From: Yamagishiella unicocca | Taxonomy: Eukaryota > Chlorophyta > Chlorophyceae > Chlamydomonadales > Volvocaceae | Direction: 5' to 3' | Length of the DNA: 64,000 bases | Assembly: GCA_003116995.1 (NCBI GenBank) | Contig: BDSL01000012.1 | Location: forward strand, 1,539,001 to 1,603,000 | Notes under the pieces: generated by a model | The model's input: only the letters and a program-made list of their open reading frames with translations | The model's database searches: none | Told to the model about the DNA's origin: nothing | Translations under genes and position numbers: made by a program | Part shown: in pieces, positions 1-11,200 of the stretch | Numbering within the stretch: the stretch's first letter is position 1 | Layout: each line of letters begins with the position of its first letter

Positions 1-47
1 TTGCTATTTTCGTTGCTATTTTCGTTGCTATTTTCGTTGCTATTTTA
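1..47. repeat. 12-bp tandem repeat at window edge
   Basis: Four near-identical copies of TTGCTATTTTCG stand at the very left edge, downstream of GPN3 exon 5, probably inside its next intron. The array may continue outside the window. Confidence 0.8.
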
Positions 48-1953
48 GTATCACCGGCCCGGACAGCCCCCACTTAACCCTAAGCCCCAGGTCCACCCAC
101 TTGAGGAAGTCCACAAAGGTCCTGAACACCGACAGGTGGTTGTAGAGCTCTATCTGGCCGGGGCAGTCGAACACCAGGTAGTCCTCCTCGCCGTAGCCCT
201 GACAGGCGGTTGGAGGTTGGAGGGCAGTGGTTGGTAGTGCGTGTTTTGTACGATGCCATCGCGAGAGGCGGATGGACGCCGCAGCCTCAAGCTTTGGCGT
301 GCCCTCCGAAACCCACCAGCACCGAAACCACCCACCTCCAGCTCCACGCCCAGCCACTCGTGCAGGTTCTCCTCCAGGTACTCCATGCAGTACAGCAGAC
401 CCCTGTTGTCGTATAGGGGCGCCCGGAAAAGGGTCAGGCGCGGTGGTAGCAGAGGCGGAGAGGGGGCAGCGGGATGGAGGCAGACCCGGGGGGTGGCGAG
501 AAGACCAGGGGGGGAGGTGGTGTGAGACCGGTGACACGAATAAACGACAAGATAGTGGGCGCATGGTCGTCGGGCAGCGAGGATGCGGGCGCATGCTGGA
601 GCAATGGGATGGACGACCGGCAAACCTGTGGAGCCAGTGTCCAGGGGGGGAGGGGGTTGTTAAGGAGACCGGGGCCCGGAGACCCGCCGCGGATCCGCCG
701 CGGAGCAGAGTGTGGCGGTGGTGGGTTGATGGCCAGGCAAAGCCGGGCGATGTGGCGCTGTGAGGGCCACGAAGCCACAACCCGCCGGACAGCAGTAGCG
801 CTCCCCATCCTGGATCCCACTGCCCCATCCCGGATCCCACTGCCCCCATTCCATCCCCGTTTCGACCCAGCCGCCGCTCGCCAGACTGATCCCATCCGAT
901 CCCATCCGATTGCCCCAGCTCGTACCCCAAACCGGCCTCTCCATTTGACCGCAGCCCCACCTCTCCCCAGCCCCACCCGTTTGGCCCCACCCCCAGCTCC
1001 CCAGCCTGGCCCCAACCATTTGGCCCGAGCCCCACTTCCCCAGCCTGGCCCCACCCGTTTGGCCCCAGCCCCAGCTCCTCCACCACGTCCTCCAGCGACA
1101 CCAGGTCGCGGATGTCCAGTGACACCGGGTACTGGAAGGCCTCGGCGGCGGGGTCTGAGGCCAGGGCCGAGCAGGAAGGGAGGGGGGAGGGGTACAGTAA
1201 AGCGGCGGGGCGACATTGGAGTAGGGGCATGGGTGTGGTTTGGTTTGGTGTGGTGTGGTGTGGTGTGATGTGATGTGGTTTGGTGTGGTGTGGGTTTATG
1301 AGGAAAGCCCGCGGGTCGGCACTGACTAGGAAACCGACCAGGAAAACGTTTGATGTGGTGTGGGAGCGGGGGCGGGGTGCGAAGGCACATAGGGGGGAGG
1401 GCAGTGGGAGCGGAGGGCAAGGGATCTGCCGGTGCATCGATCCACGGCCCTCCTTCCCACGCCCGCCTCCCCTTCCTCCTCTCCGCTACCTGTCCACACC
1501 CCAGCCCGCTACCGCCGCGGCCCGCACCGCATTTACCTAGGTTCACCACATGGATGGACCGCTTGATCGCCTGGCAGTGCTCAAACAAGTGGTTGCAGTA
1601 AGTAGACTGCGTCTCGTGGGGGGGGGGGGGGGGGGGCGGAGGAGACGCGAAGGGGAGGGGAAAGGGGTGGCGGAGTCAGGCGGGATGCAGGGGTGGTGTA
1701 TCGACCGCGGAGGGGATCTATCCCCTATCCGCACCTGCCACGCGAACCCTCACCGCCGCCAACGTCTTCCCCTCCCCTCCATCGGCCAGCACTGGTGTAA
1801 CTCGTCTGCCAGCACTGGTGTTACCCCTCTGCATGCTCTACAAGCCGCCACCCGCTATGTCCGCTCCTCCTGCTGTGGCTCCCACGCTCCCTAACCCGCG
1901 CACACCTTGCCGCAACCGGCGGGGCCGATTACAATCTGCGCGTATTTGCCCAT
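1..1953 (-). CDS. GPN3: GPN-loop GTPase 3 (GPN3), 5' part, runs off left edge
   Basis: Five exons read on the minus strand: 1953-1906, 1606-1537, 1154-1055, 402-336 and 198-97 (phases 0,1,2,0,0; 129 codons); the 3' half lies outside the window. The start MGKYAQIVIGPAGCGKST carries the P-loop (split by intron 1 after GK), followed by [42 protein letters not shown] with the family-defining Gly-Pro-Asn loop, and DYLVFDCPGQIELYNHL, the switch II/G3 region. GPN3 proteins are small cytoplasmic GTPases that act with GPN1 in assembly and nuclear import of RNA polymerase II. The P-loop reads GPAGCGKS, with Cys where Ser is usual. Introns hold a GTGGT-rich stretch (about 1215-1295) and a long G run (about 1619-1637). 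GPN2 is the alternative, but the N terminus and the CMEYLEE segment fit GPN3 better. Confidence 0.93.
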
Positions 1954-2954
1954 AATTGGCGCCGCCACGTGTTAAGTTCCTCCTTTCACGCTAGCTCCCG
2001 GGGTCGACGCGGCTGCACGCATACGCCGGCGGCGTCATCGCGGGCGGAGCTGCCTATCGCGCCTCATGGGCGCAGTTCTGTAATGTTGATGAGAATGGAT
2101 GCGATGCCACGTTAGCGTATCTGTTGTTGGTTGCGGTCTGCAAAGGCGAAGGCCGGAAGAAGCCCGACACTGCGACGGTTTACCGGCTGTGGCTATGTAC
2201 TCTAAGGATAAAAGACTCGCAACGCTTCATTACAAACAATACCTAGAATGCAGCTGCGCAGCAGATGGAAAGTGTTCGCTCAGCAGAGCATTAGTACGGC
2301 AATTTGCACAAATTCTGACAGTATACGGTTTAACGCCGTGAACTGTCAAGTCGGAATTGCTCCTGATAGCAGTCCTAGATATTCGTAAGTTGCAGAGGTT
2401 AGATTTTAACCTGTATAGGTTGTAGCTACTAGAAGTTCTCACCATACTTGTTGCCGAACCGGCGTGCTGTTAATTGAGAATTCCACTGAAGTTTACACTG
2501 TGTGACACGCGTCCGTCGTTTAAGCGTTGGCAGGGGCACGACTGCCCAGCTGTCGTTGCCGGTTAGTGTATTTTGCAAAAAATGGACCGTGTCATGGTGC
2601 GGGTCTCCAGCGCAAAGGGCGCCCTTGCCAGCCGTTTCTCGCCAGCGCGGAGCTATGCGGTCTCGGCCGTGCACCCGCCAGCTCCTCAGTCAGCATTCAG
2701 CTTTCAATCGTTCATTTACCTTCTGCTAGCGCTATGCGGGTAAGGCAAATTGCCACAACTTAACGCAACTACTATCTTCTCGGTTTATGTTAGCGAAACT
2801 GCCCCGCTGCGGCGGTCAGTCTTCGGATGAGCATGCTGGCAATGCGGAAATGAGGCATGGCCACTGTTGTGCAGGGTCTTCCTTGTGGCACACTTCATTT
2901 TCACCGCCTCGGAATCATCACGGGTGAGGCACCTTAACGCGCGCGACGTTTTAG
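1954..2954. promoter_or_regulatory. Shared upstream region of GPN3 and the coiled-coil gene
   Basis: About 1 kb lies between the GPN3 start codon (minus strand) and the first exon I can support for the plus-strand coiled-coil gene. It is less GC-rich than the flanking exons and must hold the GPN3 promoter. Unrecognised 5' exons of the coiled-coil gene may also lie here; a short open stretch at 2192-2340 begins with an ATG but matches nothing I know. No TATA box or motif can be assigned. Confidence 0.4.
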
Positions 2955-5054
2955 CCGGCATTAACCTGGGCCGTGAAGCACGAATGCTTGCTCCAACTCA
3001 GGCGCTACGAAGCTCGTTACGAAGCGTTCCAGCAGAGGCCATACTCCAAGCACAGGTGTGTGGGTTTTCGGGCCAGCGACTTCCACCAGAGCAACAACGT
3101 TTCCCGTACGTTGCGGACTCGGACCAGAAGCTATTCCCGTACTGACCAACCCCGCGCACGTGCGTGCGCGCAGCTTATGGACAAGGAGAGGGAAATTGAG
3201 AAATTGAAGTGGGAGGTGAGGAGCGGGGAGGCGCGCGCATGGGGCAGGGAAGGGGCGGAGGTTACATGGGTGGGGCTTGGATGGCTGGGCGGCGCTCCCG
3301 GTCGGGAGGTGGGATACCTCCTTGGGCCATGTGGGGCTGCAGTACAGCGTGACTTTTATTGGGCCTCGGCTGCAACATGTGTATGATCTCTGTCGCGCTC
3401 CACGTCACATACACCGCCAGCGTCGCTCGTCGTTGTGCGCTAGCCTGCTGCTCACATCCCCGCCTGCCGGTAGGGCCCGGCTGAGTCCAGGCACAGCCTC
3501 GAAAAGACAGCTGCGGCGGGCTGGACTGGAATACATGCTACCACCGCATGTATTCCAGCCCAGCCTGTGCAGTGCTCCGCCACGAGTGGGCGTGGATCCT
3601 GCCATGCAACAAAGAAACTCGGGGGATAGCCTTCTGCCTTCGCAACGCTGCACGCATGCTTGCCACTCGCCCACCCACCTCGCTCGTCAACATCATGTAA
3701 GCCAGCATGCGCTGTCGCACCCAGTCCACTTCATTCCCCGTATCCACTCCCTCCGCATAGATTGACCAAATCCGAAAGGGCTTCAACTACAAGGACAGCA
3801 GCATCAACGAAAAGGAGGGCGTAATCCAGCAGCTGAAGAGCAAGGTCAGTGCACCACGTGCTGATCCTGCTGTTCGGTGGTGGGACGCAGCACGCGCAGA
3901 AACGCGCGCGAACTAACAGACCCAAGGCTCAAGCATATTCGCTTACGTAGTCGCTGTCGTGCTGGTTTGCTTCTCCCTTGGCTATTGTAATTGTATTGCG
4001 AAGTGCAAAAGGGGGATGGATGTGGGCTGGGTCAGTCCTCTGTGGTCTGATCGCAATAGCCGGGAGCAGTCCGAATGGCTGCCGCTGCCCAGGCTGCAGG
4101 GCCTTGCCTTTGGCCGCTTAACCTTAAAAACGCGCTGCGTATGGATGAAGTATGAGAAACGATGTGGGTTGCACTCGTTCGTTCGTTGGGCTCGTACCGT
4201 TCGTTGGACACGGCCGTTGGCTTTCTACTGCATCCGTCCAATGTGCATGTGTCGGAACCTGGGCCTCTGAACCTGGGCCGATCTGGGTTCTGCGAGCTTG
4301 GTACCTGGCGCTTAAGCATAGAGGCCACGGTCGTCGACCTGGGCCCACAGTCATCGACCTGGGTCCAGTGCACCCGTGCGCATTCTGAAAGATCGGGGAG
4401 GCTCAGGAACGACGCACTGTCGAACAAGTGCGCGAAAAACTGCAACAGTCCAGCAATCGAAGAAACGATTTTGCGCATCATTCTGCCGTGACGCGCTGTT
4501 CGCGCCGTCCCGTCCCGTCAACGCCTCATTCCACCATAAACCTGTCCACTTCATGCTGCGGCCTCGCCCAACGTCATTAGGCGAGGCCTCATTCTGGCCC
4601 CTTCCGGTCGCGGCCTGCTGGGGATCCCAACGCCGCAAACTTTCCCGACGTGCCGCCCACGAGCGCGCCCTCCAACCCTCCCCCGCTCCCCCCCAGTAAC
4701 CATGTCGGGTAACCGGTTTTTATGCCACCCCCAGTAACCGGGCCTTTTTTGCATCCCCCGCCCCGCCTCGCGGTCCCACGCTAGGCCGTATACGAGCATG
4801 AGGCCAAGACCAAGGCGGAGCTAGCGCTGTCGGACCGCGCGGGAGCGCTGCACGAGTGCCAGGAGCAGAAGTCAGCGCTGGCGGGCGAGGTGGCGCAGTG
4901 CCACTTCGACCTCAAGGCTCTGCTGTCCGGCGAGATCCACACGGTCTCCACGCAGTCCAGTGCCGCGGTAGGGTCGCTCCGGCGACGGCAGCGGGAGATC
5001 GAGTCGGGCGAGGAGGAGGGGCAGAGCGGCAAGCGACGTGGATACTCCAAATGA
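2955..5054 (+). CDS. Unidentified coiled-coil protein, 5' end unresolved
   Basis: Supported exons: about 2955-3060 or running on to 3215 (…RRYEARYEAFQQRPYSKH…), 3174-3215 (LMDKEREIEKLKWE), 3761-3844 (IDQIRKGFNYKDSSINEKEG…), 4392-4487 (IGEAQERRTVEQVREKLQQ…) and 4785-5054, ending KRRGYSK and TGA at 5052-5054. The last four exons all join in phase 0. The product is rich in Glu, Lys, Gln, Arg and Leu with heptad-like spacing, typical of coiled coils, and ends with a Glu cluster followed by a basic tip. No start codon was identified: the first supported segment opens with codons for PALTWAVKHEC, so at least one upstream exon is missing. The segment 3061-3173 is open in the same frame, so it may be exon rather than intron. 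I do not recognise the family. Structural or cytoskeletal scaffolding is the usual role of such proteins, but nothing proves it here. Confidence 0.6.
3519..3565. repeat. Inverted repeat (stem-loop), 20-bp arms
   Basis: Arms 3519-3538 and 3546-3565 are reverse complements with one mismatch around a 7-nt loop (TACCACC). It lies in an intron of the coiled-coil gene. It could be a fold-back insertion or a structural RNA element; no function can be assigned. Confidence 0.75.
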
Positions 5055-5737
5055 GGGCCGCCGCCCCGGGCCCCTACCCTACCCTGCCATCGGTCCTCCT
5101 TGCCCTCATCAATTTCATTGCTGTCCTGGGTGCTGGAGCCGCAGTGGACAAACCGCAGCTGCGCGGCATGGCGCCAGCAGCGCCGGAATTGGGGGGAGGG
5201 GAGCGCGGTGGAAGGGACCTTCCGCGGCTAGCATTTCATTGTCGTGACCGTGTTCACGTACGGAGCTCGCCACCCGCCCGGGTTTGGATTGGGTCGGTGG
5301 CGTTGGCTTCTGGACGGCTGAAGAGAAAAAATGGTTGGGGCGGGGTCGAGGCCAGCGTTTCAGCAGGGGGCCGGAAGCAGCCTGTCTTGGTGGATGGTCG
5401 GCCACTGCTTGGCAATGCTACTGGAAGACCAGGTCAGGAGGCCAGAGGAGTGCACTGGGCTTAGCAGGGCAGCACTGCGGCTGCCGTTCATGAATAAAAA
5501 AAGGAGGCGGAATCCCAGGCCAGCGGGTGTGGGTGTGGTGGCGAGAGAAGACCCGGGTGTGGGGGTTGCAAAAAGACCCGGTTACTCGACGTGGGAAGTG
5601 TAGGCTTGCGCATAGGCTTCGGGGATATGTTTGCGTGTGCACGCCGGCGCACTTTTAACTGGTTGCCGAGAAGCCTGTGGAGGCGGCCCATCGGCGGCCT
5701 GTTAAAAGAGCCGGCCGGGTGGGGGGGGGTTATAAGA

Positions 5738-5762
5738 GAGTCCGCGAATCCACGGCGGCCAG
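5738..5762 (+). repeat. Dispersed element C (TATAAGAG…TCCGCGAATCCACGG)
   Basis: A short motif beginning GTTATAAGAGAGTCCGCGAA recurs with small changes at 33889-33918 (MATE copy 2 intron) and 46325-46352 (hydrolase intron). Related shorter forms occur at 11155-11175 and 34708-34722. The copies share the core TCCGCGAATCCACGG. It is probably the end of a short non-autonomous mobile element. Confidence 0.6.
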
Positions 5763-8108
5763 GTGGGGGGGCGGCGGTGTTAGGCCAATGGCGCACTAGC
5801 TCTTTCGGCGCAGCGCCAGTGGAGGATGCCCGCCTGTAGGGTTAGGGGCTGGTCAGGGCAGCGGCAGCGTAGGTCGGTGTTGGCACGCCAAAGGGCGGAT
5901 TGGGTATTAGGTTTCCGCACTCGAGCGGAGATGTTTAGGTGTTTTAGGGGGTAGTGCGGTGTGGCTGCGTTGCAGCGGCGCACGCACCATTCATTGTTTG
6001 GAGTGCCGTACAGGACATTCGCGCATGGCGTGCATCTGTAGATAGCCACGAGGAGCTGAGGAGGAGGACGCGGGGGGGAGGCAACTTGCCGGTATGTGCT
6101 CCATAAACTGAGACTTTGTGTGCATTCATCGCGCGCGGCCAACGAACGCAATCTTCGCACACGCACCACCTAACGCGACTGCGCGCGGCGGTGTACGCTG
6201 CCGCCCTGAGGGCTCCAATTTAGCATGGCTTGTGGTATGACTGTCAAATCCCTTTTTCACGTAGCGCACGGTTGCCGGTAGTAAGGGCCCCGTCGACAGC
6301 CAGCCGTGTGTGCATGCGGGTAGGGTTTCGGGTCTTTACCTGCGGCGGTCCCGGCTAGAGAGATGGCGCGGACGGCACAGGTGGCATGCTTTCGTCCCGC
6401 CGTATTGCGCATCCAAGGTTGGGTGTGTCGTGGGCACATGCTTCATCCGTTTGCTTCCTGTTGCTGCCGTAATGTCGCGGACTTGCGGCCACTACTATCG
6501 GTGTACGGCTTTGGTCTGTTACCTCAGGATGGCGGCAAGGCCTGAAAAACGGTGTGGCTTGAAAAACGGTTGCCTGTGCCGAGCCGCCCGCCTCCATTAA
6601 AGAAGATCACAGCGGACCCATGACCTGATAACCGGGGAACTCCGCTTAGGGTGTTGATTTTTCAGGGTTAACATCAAGACTCGCCGCTTGAGACAGCGAC
6701 AGAGCAGGGCGGAGTCGCCAATGCCCATACGCAACGACGCCACCTGATGGCCCCAAACAAGTAAGATCCAGATCTCAATACCAGACCAATCGCGGGATGA
6801 GAAGGAGGTCAAGAGGCACCACGAGATTTCGTGTTGCGCAACTCCTGCCGGTTGCCGATTTCCACCTCACAGGCGGCACAGGCCGCGGAGCACCGCGCGC
6901 AGCGGCAGCGCAGCAATGCCATCCTTAACCAAGCGCGGTGCATCTCCCACAATTCCACAACCAATTATTAATTCCCTTCGATCGATCTCGATCCTCAAAC
7001 CCAAGGCGGCACGGTCCGTGCCTGCGTCCCCGCGCAGTCCGAGGTGCCTGGTGGCGGCAATTCCGGCACCAGCAGTGGCACACAGCAGCAGCTTCAACCT
7101 GAACATGCATCAGGTGCCTGTCGATAAACACAACTCCACCAGACAGCATCGGCACCAGAGAAAGGTCGGAGCGCCAACCGCAGTCCGGATTGAACCGCTC
7201 TCCACACACACGTACGGCAGTGTAACCACATCACGAAGTACGACAGTTGAAAAGAGACAAAGACAATCATCATGGACAGTTGGGACAAAACAAACATGCC
7301 CGCCCGGGCGCTGGTACATACGCAGCGCCCCGGACGTGATCATCAAGATATGCAACCACCAACGGCTGTCGTTCTGCACAACGAAACTGTACGACACTAC
7401 GACATAAGACGCACAACTGACAGCCACGCGCACATCGCCTGCATATGTGCTTCAGAGGAATCTTGGAGCATCGTACATTGTGGTGAACGCGCCTCCCCCT
7501 TCCCTCCTCCATCATAAGAGCTCTTTTTGACAGCTACGTTCCGGCAGCTAGGCACCATGAATTAATTTATCAACGGCTTCATAAAGTCACAAATCCCAGA
7601 CATGCCTGGCGCAAACCTTGGACTCCCTCCCCTGCCTCTTCCCTCAACTCCCGCAACATGGGAGCCGGGGAGTTCCGGCACTGCCGCCGACCCGACCACA
7701 CACCAAAACACACCATTTCGGCGTTGCGTCCCAAAGGATAGCCCACTGACGTCCCCCACCTTTCACCCCCCTTCACGGGTTTCCTCTCAACCCCCCCCCC
7801 CCGGGTGGCGGTTCTCCTCGCCACGCCACCACCACCCCTCCGGCGCCCGCACATTCACGGTACTTCCATTACCCACAGACACTCGCCACAGCGCCACCTG
7901 GACTGCCGTCCTAAACCCTAAACAACATCGTAACACGTTCATCCGCGCCCCTCCACAGACTCTTCACACTACACCCAATGAAAAGCGTCATGTTGCGCCA
8001 CAGACAAACTGGGCGTCATAGCCGGCCAGGCACGACACGGTACGACAGCCGCGCGTCCAACCGCAGATTGCACCCCGTGTACCCCTACAGCTACCCCGCT
8101 CCTGGTTG

Positions 8109-8240
8109 GCTGGTACGGGTGCTCGTACGGTTGCTGGTACGGCTGCTGGTACGGCTGCTGGTACGGCTCCTGGTACGGTTGCTGGTACGGTTGCTGGCAC
8201 GGTTGCTGCTGATGCTGGTGGTGGTGCTGGTACGGTTGCG
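8109..8240. repeat. 12-bp VNTR downstream of MATE copy 1 stop
   Basis: About ten copies of a 12-bp unit (minus sense CAGCAACCGTAC and variants, plus sense GCTGGTACGGTT/GCTGGTACGGCT). It starts about 40 nt 3' of the transporter stop codon, so it probably lies in its 3' UTR. One minus frame would encode Gln-Gln-Pro-Tyr repeats, but it is not joined to a supported exon. Confidence 0.75.
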
Positions 8241-8281
8241 GCTGGTGGTGCTGGCGGTGCTGCTGCCACCTTGGGGCCCCC

Positions 8282-11200
8282 TTACACCGCAACCCCTACG
8301 GGAGCCGCCACCGGCACCCCCACTGGCTGCAACCCGGCGTCTGGCTGCTCGCTACTCCCCATGTGCTGCTGTTGTCGCTGTTGCTGCTGTTGTTGTTGAT
8401 GCTGCTGTTGTTGCTGGTGCTGTTGTTGCTGGTGGTGGTGCCCCCTGTCGCTGCCCATGTGTCCCGCCGTCACTGCCGCCGCATCGGCCTCCACCAGGGC
8501 CACCATCACGGCGTCCGGGCTGATCAGCATCGCGTCATTCACGGCGGGACCAGCCCCCTCGACTACCGCCAGCGGCTCCGCAGCCGCCGAGAGGTCAGCA
8601 GAGCCTGCGGCAGCCGCGACCATGCCTGCTGCCCCGCCGGCAGCGGCGGTGGCGGCGGTGACCGGTGCTAATGGGCGGTAGGCGCTCTTAGCTGACATGA
8701 AGTTGCGGACCACACCACCCATCACTCGGCTGACCGTCATGATCTGTAGGGGCCCGGCCGGGCGGCAGGATGGGGCGGGTTGGTTAGGGTTTAGGGCTTT
8801 AGGGTTTAGGGGGCTTCCTTTTGTAGACATCGCTTAGCAATCGCCCAACCACGTGAGACTGCACCGTCCCTCCCCTCGGTGAGCCGACCCCGCCGCCTGG
8901 GGCCCGAGTGCCGTACCTTGATCGCCGACCAAACCCCCAGCGTGGTCACATCGCCCGTGCTGGCAATTGCGATCAGCGCAAAGTACTGTACGACGGATCC
9001 GGCGATCTGTACGGCGGACATGAAGTTGGACTGCTTGGCGGCCATCAGCGAGCCGTCCATGATGGAGCCGGCGGCGTCAAGGGGGAAGCACAGGCACACC
9101 ACGGGCAGGGCGCTGATCACCTGTGCGTGGGGGGGGGTGTGTGGAGGGGGGACAGGCGCAAGGAGGGGGGGGTGGAGGGGGACAGGAGCAAGGAGGGGGG
9201 GCATATGAGAGCAGGGTCAGGGAACGGGGGCGAATCCGTGCGGTGTGGGGCCAACTGGGTATGAGAGGTTGGTGGATGAGACGAGGGCTCGGGGCCATGG
9301 GGCACTCGGCAGCGGACACAGCGAAGTAGCAGCGGCAGCGGGGGGGCAGCGAAGAGACGATTTGGCCATCGTGATACAAGGAAAGTGTCTTCCCGGTGTG
9401 AGTAGATTGCCATCCGGCAAACGGTAGTTGAAACGCCTTTGCACACGTGCCACTCCGCCGTAGCATACGCAATGTGCCCCAGCCGGGGATCTCGCATCAC
9501 TCGTATGCGTGTCAGGCCCCGCCCGCCTCCTCCGCAACCCCCTCTCCCATTCCCTCACCCCCCTCTCCCTCAACCCCTCCTGCCTCACCACCCTCCCCTC
9601 CTTCACCCCCCTCCCCCCTCCCGCCCCCCCCACTCACATGCGCCACCACCACAGGGTCCTGGGTGAAGAACGAGATGAGGTGGCCGTGCAGCAGCCACGT
9701 CGTACAGGCGCCCACAGCGCCGATGGTGGTGCCCAGGGTCAGCAGGCGGAGCAGCAGAGAACGGGCGGTGACGCGGTCCTGAAGGGGGGGAGGAGGGGGA
9801 AGGGGGAGCGGGGCGCATGTTACTCCAACTACCAGCTGGAGTATGATTCACAACACCCTACCCCGCGCAGTCCGCCCCACCTTGCCGCAGTGCCCCTCAC
9901 CACCCCACCCCCACTCCACCCCACTCCGGCCCCGCTCCACCCCCACTCCACCTTCACTCCACGCGCTTAGTCCTCCGACCCATCCACCTGTGCTCTCCGT
10001 CGCGCACACTAAGACAGCACACTAAGGCAGCACACTAAGCTCTACATTAACCTTGTGCCCTAGCCTGTCCTATGCTTTGCCTTTGTACGGCAAACACGTG
10101 ACGCTACGCGACCCCTCCCCCCCACCCACACCCCCCCACCCACACACCAACACACGCACCTCCTGTCCCAGCGCGGACGCGCAGAGCGCCTGCGTCGCCA
10201 CCGACACGCACTCGAAGAAGGGCATCGTCAGCATCCACAGCTGGCGGATGACCTCGAACGACGCCTGGAAGGCGGAGCCCATCCTCACGCAGATCGTGGA
10301 GGCGAAGAGGATCATGCCGAACGAGACCATGTTCCGCGCGCCCAGCACCGCCCCCCGCTGCAGGATGGGCAGCACTGCCGACATCGGCGGCGGGCGGATC
10401 ACGTGACGCGGCCGCAGCTTGCCGCCCCGCACCAGCGCGGTCATCATGACGCAGCACGACGAGTACGACGCAAGCGTGGCGGCGGTGGCGGCGCCCACCA
10501 CGTCCATGTGCAGCACTGCGGAGCGAGGGGCGGGAGGGGTTTCGAGGAAGACCCGTGGATGCGAGAGGGAGGGAAGGAAGGCGGGCGGGCGGGCGGACGG
10601 GGGCCCCCTGGGGAGGCGAGGGAACGGAGGTGGAAGGAGAGGGTTATGGGGGTTTCGGTTCAGGGCCGGGGCGTACGGCGGGAATGATGGAGGGGTGGGT
10701 TAGCGTCCGCGCCGGCAACGTGACCTCCCTGGAGCCTGGACCCTCCTCCACGGGGGCCGCCTCCTCCCTGGTCCTTGGGACCAGCCCTGTCGTACGCACC
10801 ATTGAGCAGCAGCACGTGGAGGCAGAAGCTCACAGCTACGGACGCGCCGGTGCCCAGCAGCGGCGTGCGCGTGTCCTTGAAGCCGCGGAACACGGCGGTG
10901 GACACGAAACCCAGCAGCACCGCCGGGATGCCCAGGGCGCGGATCTGGGGGGTTCGAGGGAAACCCGTGGATGTCCGAAAAAACGTTTAAAACAGAAGTT
11001 TTGAGATGCATGCTGGAGAACTGGGTTGGGGATACGAAAGCCGAAGGTCGTAATATGACCTTTGGCGGCTAAGCTATATCGGCTACGGCGAGACGCACGG
11101 GAGCGAGGACCCCACGCGACGCACGTAAAGTTTGGGGGGGGGGAGGGGACGGGGGTTATAAAATCCGTTTTACGCGACGGGACAGGAGGGACGGGACAGG

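Larger units (their letters stand above)
5055..8281. other. Gene-free stretch between coiled-coil gene and MATE copy 1
   Basis: This covers the 3' flanks of two convergent genes. It contains dispersed repeat motifs (AAGACCCGGTTACTCGAC-like at 5573-5590; the TATAAGAG..TCCGCGAATCCACGG element near 5738-5762), a CA-rich stretch on the plus strand at 6900-7500, and a CAGCAACCGTAC-type VNTR (minus sense) near 8109-8240. Open frames at 6916-7407 (+) and 6867-7106 (-) exist but show no domain, splice context or convincing codon pattern. No tRNA or rRNA was recognised. Confidence 0.6.

Noticed and set aside
6867..7407. Possible gene (frames on both strands of 79 and 163 codons)
   Set aside because: No recognisable domain, no splice partners, no codon bias; the two strands cannot be told apart.
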